This document shows positions 46,371 through 57,534 of a DNA stretch of 64,000 bases, piece after piece. The stretch covers positions 1-64,000 of the forward strand of contig NW_024589890.1 in assembly GCF_018446385.1 (NCBI RefSeq), given 5' to 3'. The notes under the pieces were generated by a model, which was not told the origin of the DNA, did no database searches, and saw only the letters and a list, made by a program, of their open reading frames with translations. This DNA comes from Zingiber officinale (lineage: Eukaryota > Streptophyta > Magnoliopsida > Zingiberales > Zingiberaceae). The position numbers and the translations under genes were made by a program. The first letter of the stretch is position 1. Each line of letters starts with the position of its first letter.

Positions 46371-47568
46371 GGTGTCGTTTGGTACTCTCATAGGAATCAG
46401 AATAAGAATGAGTATCATAGTATTTTAGAATAGGAATGAGTATGAGCTTGGGTATCATTTTTAAAAATAATATTTGGTTAGTTGAATATTTTCAATAGGA
46501 ATGAACCTATATTTTCTTTTTTACCCTTAGAGGAAAATAAGAGAAAAAATTATATGGAAGAGAAAGTTGAATGTGAGAGAAACATATGATGAGAGAGAAA
46601 GTGTGATGGGAAAAAAAGAAGAGAGGGAAAGTGTGATGAGAGAAAATGAGGAGAGAGAGCGTGATCGGAAGAGAAAAAGTTATAGGAAAGTGTGATGAGA
46701 GATAAATTGTGCTGAGAGATAAATAGTTATAGGAAAAAATGAAGAGAGAGAAAGTGTGATGAGAGAAAATGAGAGATTGAGGAGAGAAAGTATGATGAGA
46801 AAATGTGATGAGAGAGAATGTGTGATGGAAAAAATGAAGAGAGGGAAAGCGTGATAAGAGAAAATGAGGAGAGAGAGTGTGATGGAAGAGAATGAAGAGA
46901 GAGAAAGTGTGATGAGAGAAAATACGGAGAGAGAGTATGGTAAGAGAGATTGAGGAGAGAGAAAGTATGATGAAAAAATAATGAGAGAATGAAGAGAGAG
47001 AAAATAATGAGAGTAAATACAGAGAGAAAATGGTAGAGAATCTGTAATGAGATAGAATTAGGAGAGAGAGTGTGATGGAAGAGAATGAAGAGAGAGAAAG
47101 TATGATGAGAGAAAATATGGAGAGAGAGTATGGTAAGAGAGATTGAGGAGAGAGAAAGTATGATGAGAAAATGAGGAGAGAATGAAGAGAGAAAATAATG
47201 AGAGAGTGTGTGTGATGAGAGAGAATATAGAGAGAAATTAGTAGAGAATATGTGATGAGAGAGAATTAGTAAAGAGAAAGTATGTTGAGAGAGAAAATGA
47301 GATGATAGAATGAAGAGAGAGAAAGTATAATGAGAGAGAACCAGGAGAGAGCGAAATGAAAAAAATTTGAACAAATATACTAAGGGTATTTTCATCCAAA
47401 CTTAATTCTTATTCCCATTCCATCAAAACCCAAGGGATGGGGTGGGTTTCATCCATACTCAAATTTTTGGGTTCATTCCAAAATCTTGATTCAATTCCCA
47501 TCAACTAAACACCAGGTTTGAGAATGAATTCATTGCCTCATTCCCAAACCTCTAAACCAAACGCCTCC
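46371..47568 (+). mobile_element. PIF/Harbinger-type non-autonomous element 1 with GA-rich interior
   Basis: The inverted ends ggtgtcgtttggt and accaaacgcctcc are flanked by TAA at 46368-46370 and 47569-47571, the PIF/Harbinger (Tourist) signature. The left ~190 bases and right ~190 bases are unique and conserved in elements 2 and 3. The interior (about 46550-47370) is a purine-rich minisatellite of ~20-base units like gagagagaaagtgtgatga. No transposase is present. Length 1,198 bases. Confidence 0.75.
46555..47370 (+). repeat. GA-rich (polypurine) minisatellite inside element 1
   Basis: Degenerate ~20-base units of (ga)n aagtgtgatga with almost no C on the plus strand. Related arrays fill elements 2 and 3. 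Confidence 0.85.
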
Positions 47569-47571
47569 TAA

Positions 47572-50023
47572 TTGTGTTATGAGTCTGAAAAGATAAAACT
47601 GGGTATCATAGTATTATGAAATGAGAATGGATATGAGCTTGGGTATCATTCTTAAAAATGATGTTTGGTTAGTTAAATATTTTCCATCAGAATGAACCTA
47701 AATTTTCTTTTTTATCCTTACAAAAAAATAAGAGAAAAAATTAGATGGAAAAGAAAGTTGAATGTGAGAGAAACATATGATGAGAGAGAAAATATGTTGG
47801 GAAAAAATGAAGAGAGAAAAAGTATGATGAGAGAAAATGAGGAGAGAGTGCATGATAGGAGAGATTGAGAAGAGAAAAAGTATGATGAGAGAGAAAGTGT
47901 GTTAAGAGAAAAAGAGTGATAGGAAAAAAATAAAGAGAGAGAAAGTATTATGAGAGAAAATGAAAGAGTGAGGAGAGAGAAAGTATGATGAGAGAGAAAA
48001 TGGGTTGAGAGAGAAAGAGCGATGGGAAACAAATGAAGAGAGAGAAAGTGTGATGAGAGAAAATAAGAGATTGAGGAGAGAGAAAGTGCATGAGAGAGAA
48101 AGAGTGATGGAAAAAATAAAGAGAGAGAAAGTATTATGAGAGAAAATGAAAAAGTGAGGAGAGAGAAAGTATGGTGAGAGATAAAGTGGGTTGAGAGAGA
48201 AAAAATGAAGAGAGAGAGTGTGATAAGAGAAAATGAGAAAGTATGATGAGAGAGAAAGTGTGATTAGAGAAAATAAAGAGAGAGTGTGTGATGAGAGAGA
48301 ATGAAGAGAGAGAAAGTGTGATGAGAGAAAAAGAGGAGAGATAAAGTATGATGAGAGAGAAAGTATGATGAGAGATAAAGTATAATGAAAAAATAAGGAG
48401 AAAGTGTGTAATAGGAGAGAAAGTGTGATGGAAGAGAATGAAAAGAGAGAAAATGAGGAGAGAGAATGTATGATGAGAGAGAATATAGAGAGAAAATGAT
48501 AGAGAATGTGTGATGAGAAAAAAAGAGGTGAGAGAAAGTATGTTGGGAGAGAAAGTGTGATGATAAAATAAGGAGAGAAAAAATATGATGAGAGAGAACA
48601 AGGAGAGAAAGTGTGGAATTAAAAAAATTTGAACAAATATACTAAGGGGGCGTTTGATTCTTTCCTAGGAATAGGAATCGGAATGAGAATCATTGTATTG
48701 TGGAATGAGAATGGGTATGAGCATTGATATCACTCTTAAAAGCAATGTTTGGTTAGTTGCATATTTTCTATCGGAATAAATTAAAATTTTCTTTTTTACC
48801 CTTAAAGAAAAATAAGAGAAAAAATTAGACGTGAGAGAAAGATGAATGAATGAGAATGATAAGAGAGAAAGTATGATGAGAGAGAAAGTGTGATGAAAAA
48901 GAATAAAGAGAGAGAAAGTGTGATGTGAAAGAATGAAGAGAGAAAAAGTGTGATGAGAGAAAATGAGAAAAGAGAGTGTGATAGGAGAGAGCATGATAAG
49001 AGAAGATGAGAGAGAAAATATGATATGAGAGAAAGTACGATGGGAGAGGATGAAGAGAGAGAAAATATAATGAGAAAAAATAAGGAGAGAGAGAGTGATG
49101 AAAGAGATTGAGGAGAGAGAAAGCATGGTGAAAGATAAAGTATGATGAGAGAGAAAGTGTGATGAAAAAAAGAGAACATTGAGTGTGATGGGAGAGATCG
49201 AGGAGAGAGAAAGTACGATGAGGGAGAAAGTATAATGAGAGAGAAAGTATGTTGAGGAAAAAAAGGAGGGAGTGTGACAAGAGAGATTGAAGAGAGAGAA
49301 AGTGTGATGAGAGCAAAAGTGTAATGAGAAAAAAAGGAAAAAGGGAGTGTGATGGGAGAGATTGAGGAGAGAGAAAGTATGATGAGAAAAAAAGAATGAA
49401 GGGAGTGCGATCGAAGAGATTGAGGAGAGAGAAAATATGATGAGAGAGAAAGTGTAATGAGAAAAAGGAAAGAGAGTGTGATAGGAGAGAGAAAGTGTGT
49501 GATAAAAATGATGAGAGAGGAAATATGATGAGAGAGAACAAGGAGAGAGAAGTGATATGAAAGAAAAAATAAATAAATAAATTTTGATATTTGATATTAA
49601 GGGAGAAAATTTTAGTTTTAGGTTAAGGGTATTTTTGGAATAAGGAAATATTTTGATTGATGAAAATAGGGTAATGCCTCATTGAAGGGGAGGTACATGG
49701 GAATGAGTTATTACCCAATTTCAAGAATTTATTCCCTTATTTGCATTCCTATTCCTATAATCCAAACATTAACAATGACAATCAATGATTCTCATTCTCA
49801 TTCTCCACTCCTATTCCCTAAACCAAACGCCCTCTAAGAGTATTTTTGTCTAAAACTTAATTCACATTCTATTTCATCAAAATTCAAGGGAGGGAGTGAG
49901 TTTCATACATACCCAAGTTTTTGGATTTCATTTCAAAATCTTAATTCCATTTCTATCAACCAAACATAAGGTTTGGAAATGAATCTATTCCCTCATTCCT
50001 AAACTCATAAATCAAACGCCACC
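47572..50023 (+). mobile_element. PIF/Harbinger-type element 2, interrupted by element 3
   Basis: It begins right after the TAA of element 1, with an eroded left end; the conserved part is recognisable from gggtatcatagtattatg at ~47610. It ends atcaaacgccacc followed by TAA (50024-50026). Element 3 interrupts it at 48646-49834; the flanks tatactaa / taagagtattttt correspond to the uninterrupted tatactaagggtatttt in element 1. Without the insertion it would be about 1.26 kb. The interior is the same polypurine minisatellite. Confidence 0.7.
48646..49834 (+). mobile_element. PIF/Harbinger-type element 3, nested in element 2
   Basis: Ends gggggcgtttgattc and aaccaaacgccctc, with TAA on both sides (48643-48645, 49835-49837). 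Length is 1,189 bases, nearly equal to element 1. The interior (48830-49560) is the same GA-rich minisatellite in the same orientation. It inserted into element 2 at an internal TAA, so it is the youngest of the three. Confidence 0.8.
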
Positions 50024-51000
50024 TAAATAAATAATACCAAAGGTGGTAACTGGAATTAGTAAAGAAGACCTACTCCCATGGGTCAACACTAACAAATAGA
50101 CAATACAGACTAGGAGATTTAATTAACAAAATAGAAAACAGTGAGAGATACATCATCCAGAACGGATTTGGATAATGGAAAATGAAATAGTTTTCTGTGA
50201 GATATTTCTCTAGGATTTGCTAACTCCACTCTGCAGGGATATAAAACATGGTTGTTAAAATTGTGTTTCGACCTTATAATTAGATCTCAGGATCCTACAA
50301 TCCAAATTAGCTTTTATATTCAATCCCAAGTAGGATCTGCAATGGTTTGTGATATTTATGTACTTACAGTCTGATCCTTTTTTTTTTCTCATTATTCTCA
50401 TATAGCTTCACCATTATGATAACCTTCCCAACATGATAAATTTACATCAACATCATTTTTAATTTGATATTTATTCAAAGTCGACCATTACTGTACCATT
50501 TTTTAACTATGAAAACTTATTTTGATCTTGATATAGAAGAATCTTTTTCTACCTGACATTGTCAATCCTTCATATGGAACTTACTATTTGCTATATCAAT
50601 GTTTAGCACATAAATATGTATAATATTACATTGTTCATATATTTACCATATATATTAATATCTTTGAATATTTTGTGAAATCAAGATGATGCAAAATATA
50701 AAATCTTCATAGGAACAATAGGTATTGAAAGTTAATATATAATGACAAATATAAACAAAATAAATTTAAACTTGTAGTTGCCATCCTCAATCCATTGGTA
50801 CACTATGGATATAGCCTAAAAATGTAAATTCTTATAGCAAGAAAATAATGTACTTGTCAAGCATAACGGATCATTGATCTAAATTCTACAAACCAAGGTC
50901 CAAGTTAAGAAATTAATGATCAGATTGGATACACAATCTGTTTTGTGAATTGCTTTTTCTTTCAGGATTAATGCACTTTTTGATCATTTCAAGATGGGCT
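50024..51000. other. Intergenic AT-rich DNA
   Basis: No gene, RNA or clear repeat is recognised between the PIF cluster and the RPN5 promoter. Confidence 0.5.
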
Positions 51001-51459
51001 TGGATTGCTTTTTTGCTGGATGGTTTGTTGTCGGAAATGTGTGGATATTTGGTGGTCACTCCTCCCCAGTAACGACATTAATTTGATCGTTCAGGTTTGC
51101 TTACTTCACATAACGCATCCTCATTTGTTATCGCACGATGTTGATCCAACGGCTGATCCTGCTCGTTACTGGAAACCTCATCCTCGTCTCTTCACCGCAC
51201 GATTTTGATCCAACGGGGCTGCTCCGGTTCGTCGCCGGGACGTTACAGGGCCGGCTCTGACTCATCTTTCACTGCACGATGTTGATCCAACGGCTCTACA
51301 TGTGACCAATGGAGTATTAAGCGATGGAGGTCGATGCGATGCGATCGGCACCGTAAGGAGGCGTACATCGAAGCCGGCGCCGGAGAAAGCTAAACTTGAG
51401 GCACGCTGCTCCTCTCCTCGCTCTCTCTCACTTTGGCAGTTCTGGTCAATAGCCAAAAA
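51001..51459 (+). promoter_or_regulatory. RPN5 promoter/leader with triplicated motif
   Basis: The motif gcacgatgttgatccaacgg occurs three times with small changes (about 51134, 51199 and 51277), spaced 65-80 bases apart. The last 100 bases before the ATG have 5' UTR character (ctcctcgctctctctcac). No TATA box is evident. Confidence 0.5.
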
Positions 51460-54400
51460 ATGGCCGCGAATACGGTGAGATGCTTGTCGATCGCTCGATC
51501 TAATCCTTGTTATTGAAATTTGAACTTTTCTTTCCTTTTTTTTTTTCGCTCAATCGTTTAAATTATTCTTGCTGGTCGCTTCAATTGGAATTTGTTACCT
51601 AGGTTTTCTCATTGCGGCACCGTTTGATTTTTTACGATGGTGAATCGTCTCTTCTGTCGTCACTGGTTGCTTTTAGTTTTTTTCTAGGGTTGAGGAGAAG
51701 CCGGTTTTAGATCTGTTTTTTTTTTCTTTAGTTCTTCAAGTATGCTAAAAAAATTAACGTTGCTAGTATGGCGCATTTGATCTTGTTGATATATGCATTT
51801 TTTTTTTTTTGATAAATTTTACCGAGACAGACATGCCTACGAGACTACGATGTCTCTAAGATAAAGGGCATCGCGTTTGTAACTAGATATTTTGCCTTGC
51901 TTTGTGCAAGCACTGTGCGCTAAGAGCTTTCTCAATGCAGGAAGAAAACCTAGATGTTGCTATAGATGCTTTGTTGAATGTGGAGAAGCAAATGAGGCTT
52001 GCTGGTGATGTGGCTGGAACGAAGAAAGCTGTTGTTGATATTGTGGAACTTTGCTATAAAGCGCGCGCATGGAAGACACTGAATGATCAAATTGTTCTTC
52101 TGTCAAAGCGAAGAGGGCAACTTAAGCAGGCATGTCTTCGATTTCTTAGATTATTTGTAATAACATAACATATGTCAATTAGGATACATCATAAACCTAT
52201 GTCTGAGAGTGGCAAACAATGTTTAATTCAGGTTCAAAGTTCACATCATTTGACGTGGTAATTAGTGGATTGTTTGATTTTCTTTTTTCCCTGGCAAGCT
52301 GTAGTTCTCAGATTATGTGTTTTTGGGGCTGTTTTTTTTTTTTTTAAAACATTTGAGATAACATATGTACCTACTCTTCATTGCTTGTTGCTTCTTGTTT
52401 GCTAAATGCAATAATTATGCTATTTAGTCGTTTTCATATGAATTGTTACAAAACAATAATAGGTGTGAGCATGTCCTCCTTTTGCAAGACTGTTCTCCGA
52501 TAAGAGAGAAGCATTATTGGTAGAGAATCTAGCATGTAGCAAAATGGATCATACCTCATCACAATGGTAAATAAAATTGCAATGGCTATTTTGTAAATTC
52601 CAACACAACCTGTGCGGCTGTGCAACAAGCCAGTAATCTTCTACTATGATGATACTTAATATGGTTGTTGCAATCCAACTTGGCACATAAGTTATTCCTA
52701 TCAACAGTGTGTCTCTATAATAATAATGATGTTTTGCTTTATAAAGTCACATCACATGTCCAAGGATCACTTGAATGAAGCTGCAGGTTATGAAGACACA
52801 AATCTTATTATAAGAACATATTTTATCCATTTTTTTCATTAATCTCAAATATCAAATGCATGAAACCTGCTTCCTCACATTCTACAACATCTGTATTATG
52901 ATGCAAAATGTGAAAATTGTGTGATGGTTCGACCTGCTATTTTTTAGTCTGGTTCTTTCTTTTTTCTAAACCTTCTGTTTTTTTTCCTTACCTCATTCAG
53001 GAAATAACCTAGGTTACCTTTGCTGTAAATTATATTTGTTTCAATTTGCTTCTTCATATCCCTATTTTTTCTGGATACCTAAATTTTCCTTTGCACTTAT
53101 TTTTGATTATTAACTTGTTGAACACAATTGAATGAATCTTTGATTATTTTATATCCATTCATATGACGGAAATAAGCCACTGATGGCTTCATAACTGTAA
53201 CTGACATTATATATTCATTTTTCTTCTTTTTTGATACAGGCTGTAACTGCCATGGTGCAAAAGGCAATGAATTATATTGACGATACACCTGATGTTGATG
53301 CCCGCATAGAGTTAATCCAAACTTTGAACAATGTCTCTGCTGGGAAGGTAAATGATCCGACCATGGACCTAATTGTCATTATGCTTATTTGATTGACCTG
53401 CAACATCCTTCACTGGTACTGAAAAGCTATTTTGTTAACCCCCTCATAGATATATGTTGAGATTGAGAGAGCTCGTTTAATTAAAAGACTTGCAAAGATT
53501 AAAGAAGAGCAAGGCCTTATTGCTGAGGCTGCTGATTTGATGCAAGAAATTGCTGTAAGTAGAGGCATAATTGGAATCCTCTTCTTATTCAAGTAAATTA
53601 TTTCCTGCAGAATTACTTATTTATTTTTCATGGTGTTTTTCTTAGGTGGAGACATTTGGGGCAATGGCTAAAACAGAGAAAATTGCTTTCATTCTTGAAC
53701 AAGTATGAGATTACAATAGTTTCTTCACATTAATAATTAAATACCAGTTATTAGCATAAGCTTTGTTGCTTATAACATTATACCTAAAACAAATTCAGGT
53801 TCGGTTGTGCTTAGACCGCCAGGATTATATGCGTGCCCAAATTTTGTCAAGAAAAATTAGCCCTCGAGTGTTTGATGCAGATGCTTCAAAGGAAAAAAAG
53901 AAGCCAAAGGAAGGGGACAGTGTCGTGGAAGAGGCCCCTGCAGATATACCTTCCCTATTGGAGCTGAAGCGGATCTACTATGAACTTATGATTGGGTAAC
54001 TCCACTTGCTTGTTAAATAAATTGGTATAATAGTTTTTATGCTTTTTCATAAAATGAGTCTCTTTCAATTCATGAAAGCATTTCTAGTAATTTTTTACAA
54101 GTTTCTTGGCTGGCCCATAAATGTTGGAGATCAATTTTCTGTGTTGTGGATCTTGATCCAAACTTTACAGAATACTATGGTATTCTCACATGCATGAATA
54201 TCCAATTACTTTAACCAATGTAAACAAATGTACTAAATTGAGATCCTCTAGAACATGCTCAACTGGTTCTATATTTAAAAAGGTCATTGAAGGTGCTCAA
54301 CTTTTTGAGAAGAAATATGATATTTAGTATAGATCAATTTGTTTTAGCACTTGCAGGTTAATCACAAATTAATAAAGTGTGTGTTCATGATGTGATAATC

Positions 54401-56960
54401 ATATTTGCGTATACCTTTTTTTGGAATTGCAACAACAAACCTGGGGCACACTTTAGGAAAACTTTTATCAACTATAAGAATTTCTCTTCCAGTTAGCTAG
54501 TCATTATCATTATTATTATTTATTAAATAAAAAATATAATTATCCACAAATATTTTAATAGTTTTACTGCATAAACTTAATGCGGTACTTGGATTTGCAG
54601 TTGATTATTTGGAGTTGACTAGTGAATCTTTTGTATTTGTGAAAATTGATTGTTGTATACCTGTCAAGGAGATTCCTCGAATAGGAAAACTTGGATATTT
54701 TTCTTGCATAAATATTGAAATTCTTTTTCTGCCTAACAATGCTTCCTGAAGTGTATTTAAATTGCTCCTAAGAAAGCTAGTCAGTTCCCCTCAAATTTGT
54801 CGTTTTGTTTTTGCATCATGCATATTTAATGAATAACTAATCTTAGAACTTTTTACTTGACCCCTGGTGCAGCTACCATTCTCATCATAATGATTATTTA
54901 GAGATTTGCCGGAGTTACAAGGCAATATATGACATTCCATCTGTAAAAGAAGACCCAGCAAAATGGACTCCGGTATGTTTTTTTGGGGGAGGGGGTTTTC
55001 CTTGGACAATGTATTAGATTATTCTTATGCATACTCCTTATGTAGGTGCTAAGAAAAATTTGCTGGTACTTGGTGTTATCGCCCCATGATCCTATGCAGT
55101 CGAGTCTTCTCAACTCTACTCTAGAAGATAAAAACCTTTCTGAACTTCCCAACTTTCGGTAGGGATATGTTTGGTTGTTTATCTCTATTGGCTAGATTAT
55201 TCACTTCTATAATCTCATATGCTTATTTCCTTTGCTGTCCACCATGCTAGCTTTTTGTTGAAGCAGCTAGTGACAATGGAGGTTATTCATTGGGCAAATC
55301 TTTGGGAGACTTACAAGAATGAGTTTGAAACTGAGAAGAATCTTCTTGGTGGGTCTTTGGTTCCAAAGGCAGCGGAAGATCTAAAACTGAGGATCATTGA
55401 ACACGTACCTTATTCCTAATGACTACTATATTTTGTGTTGCATATTCAACATTCTTTTGGTTTTAAGAATTATTAATTTTCTCTTGTTTCAGAATATATT
55501 GGTTGTCTCCAAGTACTATTCGAGGATTACCTTACAGAGGCTCTCTGGTTTACTATGCCTCACTCTACAGGTTTGGTTCTTGGTTATTACCTAAGCTAAA
55601 GTTGCTCTATTTTCTTTTTACTTTTAACTCATTTGCTAGACATTCTATTGCATAAACAAATTTTTTTTTTAAGAAAATCCCATCTTGTTGCACTTATTTG
55701 TCTTCAAATTGTATTTGAATGCCTTCATGTTTGGTTATCAATACTAGGCAACACTGTTTTTTTTTATTATTTCACTTACAATAGGAACTGGAGTTCAGAT
55801 TCTTGTACGGTAGGAAACAGAGATAAAATTTATAGGATGATCAGAAAAAGCAAAATAAAAATACTATTATTCATGAGCAATCTAGTGCATCTCCAGTCAA
55901 ATGATAAAATTAGAGAAATAAGATTGCTGCAGGTTCATAGTGATTAAAATATCCATAGTTAATATCACGTCTTGAGTAGATCTGATTCCAATTTTCACTA
56001 CCAAAGCATGCAATGGCTCCCATGATTGGATTATAATCTATTTGAGACCCACTTGGGCCTAAATGAATTTTCAATAAGTGCTATACAACACTGCCCTTTA
56101 TTTATATCCCACAAGAAACATAGACAGTGAATGTTCACACAAAATTCACAACATAATCATACCTGTATCATTCTAAAACCAACAAGATAAATAAATCCGT
56201 ATAATGAAAATTGATAGAGCTCTCACATTTTTCAAAAAACAGCAAGAGAAACTAAGTATATAATAAAAAGGAAACAACACTAAAAAAGGCCCAAATATGT
56301 ATAGATCCTCAAAATATGCAATGTATCTTCAAAATATATGCAACAAATATGTGTACCTCCTACTTACACGTCAGGAAAGGAATATGCTAGTGTGAAATCA
56401 TCTAAAATGGTTAGATCAGAATACCACATGCAAAGATGCCAACTAGCAATGGCTCTATTACCGACTCTTCGCGTTTAGACACAAATTGCACATCAAGTAC
56501 CTTGACAATGATTATATGCAACCCAAAACATTGATAGGCATCCATCAAGAGTGCATAAAGACCTGTGCTTTTATTCCTGAAGAAAGTATGTATTAATGTT
56601 TATGTGTATATGGTAGACATTTGTTAATATTTCTTTTAACAGGATGTTTATCCTGCAGTTTATTTGCTGTTGTTATGGTTTTCGATAGTATAATTCTCTC
56701 TTTGATGTAGTGCCTGATCTGAAGTATCTTCTGTGATTCAGGAGGCGGAGAAGCATCTATCCGATATGGTAGTATCAAAAGCCTTAGTTGCGAAGATTGA
56801 CAGGCCCATGGGAATTGTGAGTTTTCAGACGGCAAAGGATAGTAATGACGTACTTAATTCATGGGCGACTAATTTGGAGAAGCTGCTTGATCTTGTTGAG
56901 AAGAGTTGCCACCAGATTCACAAGGAAACCATGGTTCACAAAGCTGTTCTCAAAGCTTAG
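51460..56960 (+). CDS. RPN5: 26S proteasome lid subunit RPN5 (non-ATPase regulatory subunit 12)
   Basis: Eleven exons give 444 residues (Arabidopsis RPN5a has 442): 51460-51474, 51941-52129, 53240-53347, 53450-53554, 53646-53702, 53799-53995, 54873-54972, 55046-55158, 55251-55404, 55493-55570 and 56742-56960. Exon 1 codes only MAANT. Family hallmarks are [73 protein letters not shown] and the PCI-domain tail [19 protein letters not shown]…[20 protein letters not shown]5 helps assemble the 19S lid and is close kin of COP9 subunit CSN4. Intron 2 has a GC donor (CAG|GCATGT). All other introns are GT-AG and the frame is intact throughout. Confidence 0.95.
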
Positions 56961-57530
56961 GATGGCAGCTTTGCTTGAGTTCCAACTTAGCCATCTCTTA
57001 GGCTATCTGAATGTTGTAACTCAAGCATTATACCGTTTTTATGTTTATCTTCTCTTTCATGTTGGATTAAAGACAATTGTGTTAGTGCACTAAGCTTAGC
57101 TCATTACTTGCTATCAAAATCATTTCATTTGGAAGCATGATGGTTGGATAAAAATCTTTGGATGACCTCCGCTATTGTGAATTTTCATTTCTTGCAATTA
57201 AGGGTGACATTGGGCAAAACACAGCCCTTAACAAAATCTTCTCCAACACCAGCCATGGACATGAAGGAGGTGATCGGAGGCGAACTGAACAACATTTTGG
57301 GGATTGGTCACTCCTGTGCAACAGAATACAGAACTACAACCTTCAACAATAGTTATGCAAGTAGTTCTATGAACAATTAGTCATGTAAACCTACGATATG
57401 AGGCTTCTTGTGTGGATGGTTCACATCACCAATGATGATCTCATACTTGTGTTATTGTAGCAGTCCTAGAGTGGTGGAATGCTTTGTTTCTGTGATTCCA
57501 AGAGTGTAGAACTGGATCATATTACCATAT
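56961..57530 (+). other. RPN5 3' UTR and gap to the convergent TKI1 pseudogene
   Basis: This is probably RPN5 3' UTR to about 57090. The following stretch to 57530 is unassigned. A 78-codon plus-strand frame at 57144 resembles nothing. Confidence 0.45.
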
Positions 57531-57534
57531 CAGA

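Noticed and set aside
46727-49541. Several long minus-strand open frames as protein genes
   Set aside because: They lie wholly in the GA minisatellite. Their residue repeats follow the DNA repeat and change with it, and there is no codon-level conservation or domain.
46555-49560. Repeat array as a CRISPR-like structure
   Set aside because: Units are contiguous and degenerate with no regular unique spacers, in a plant nuclear context.
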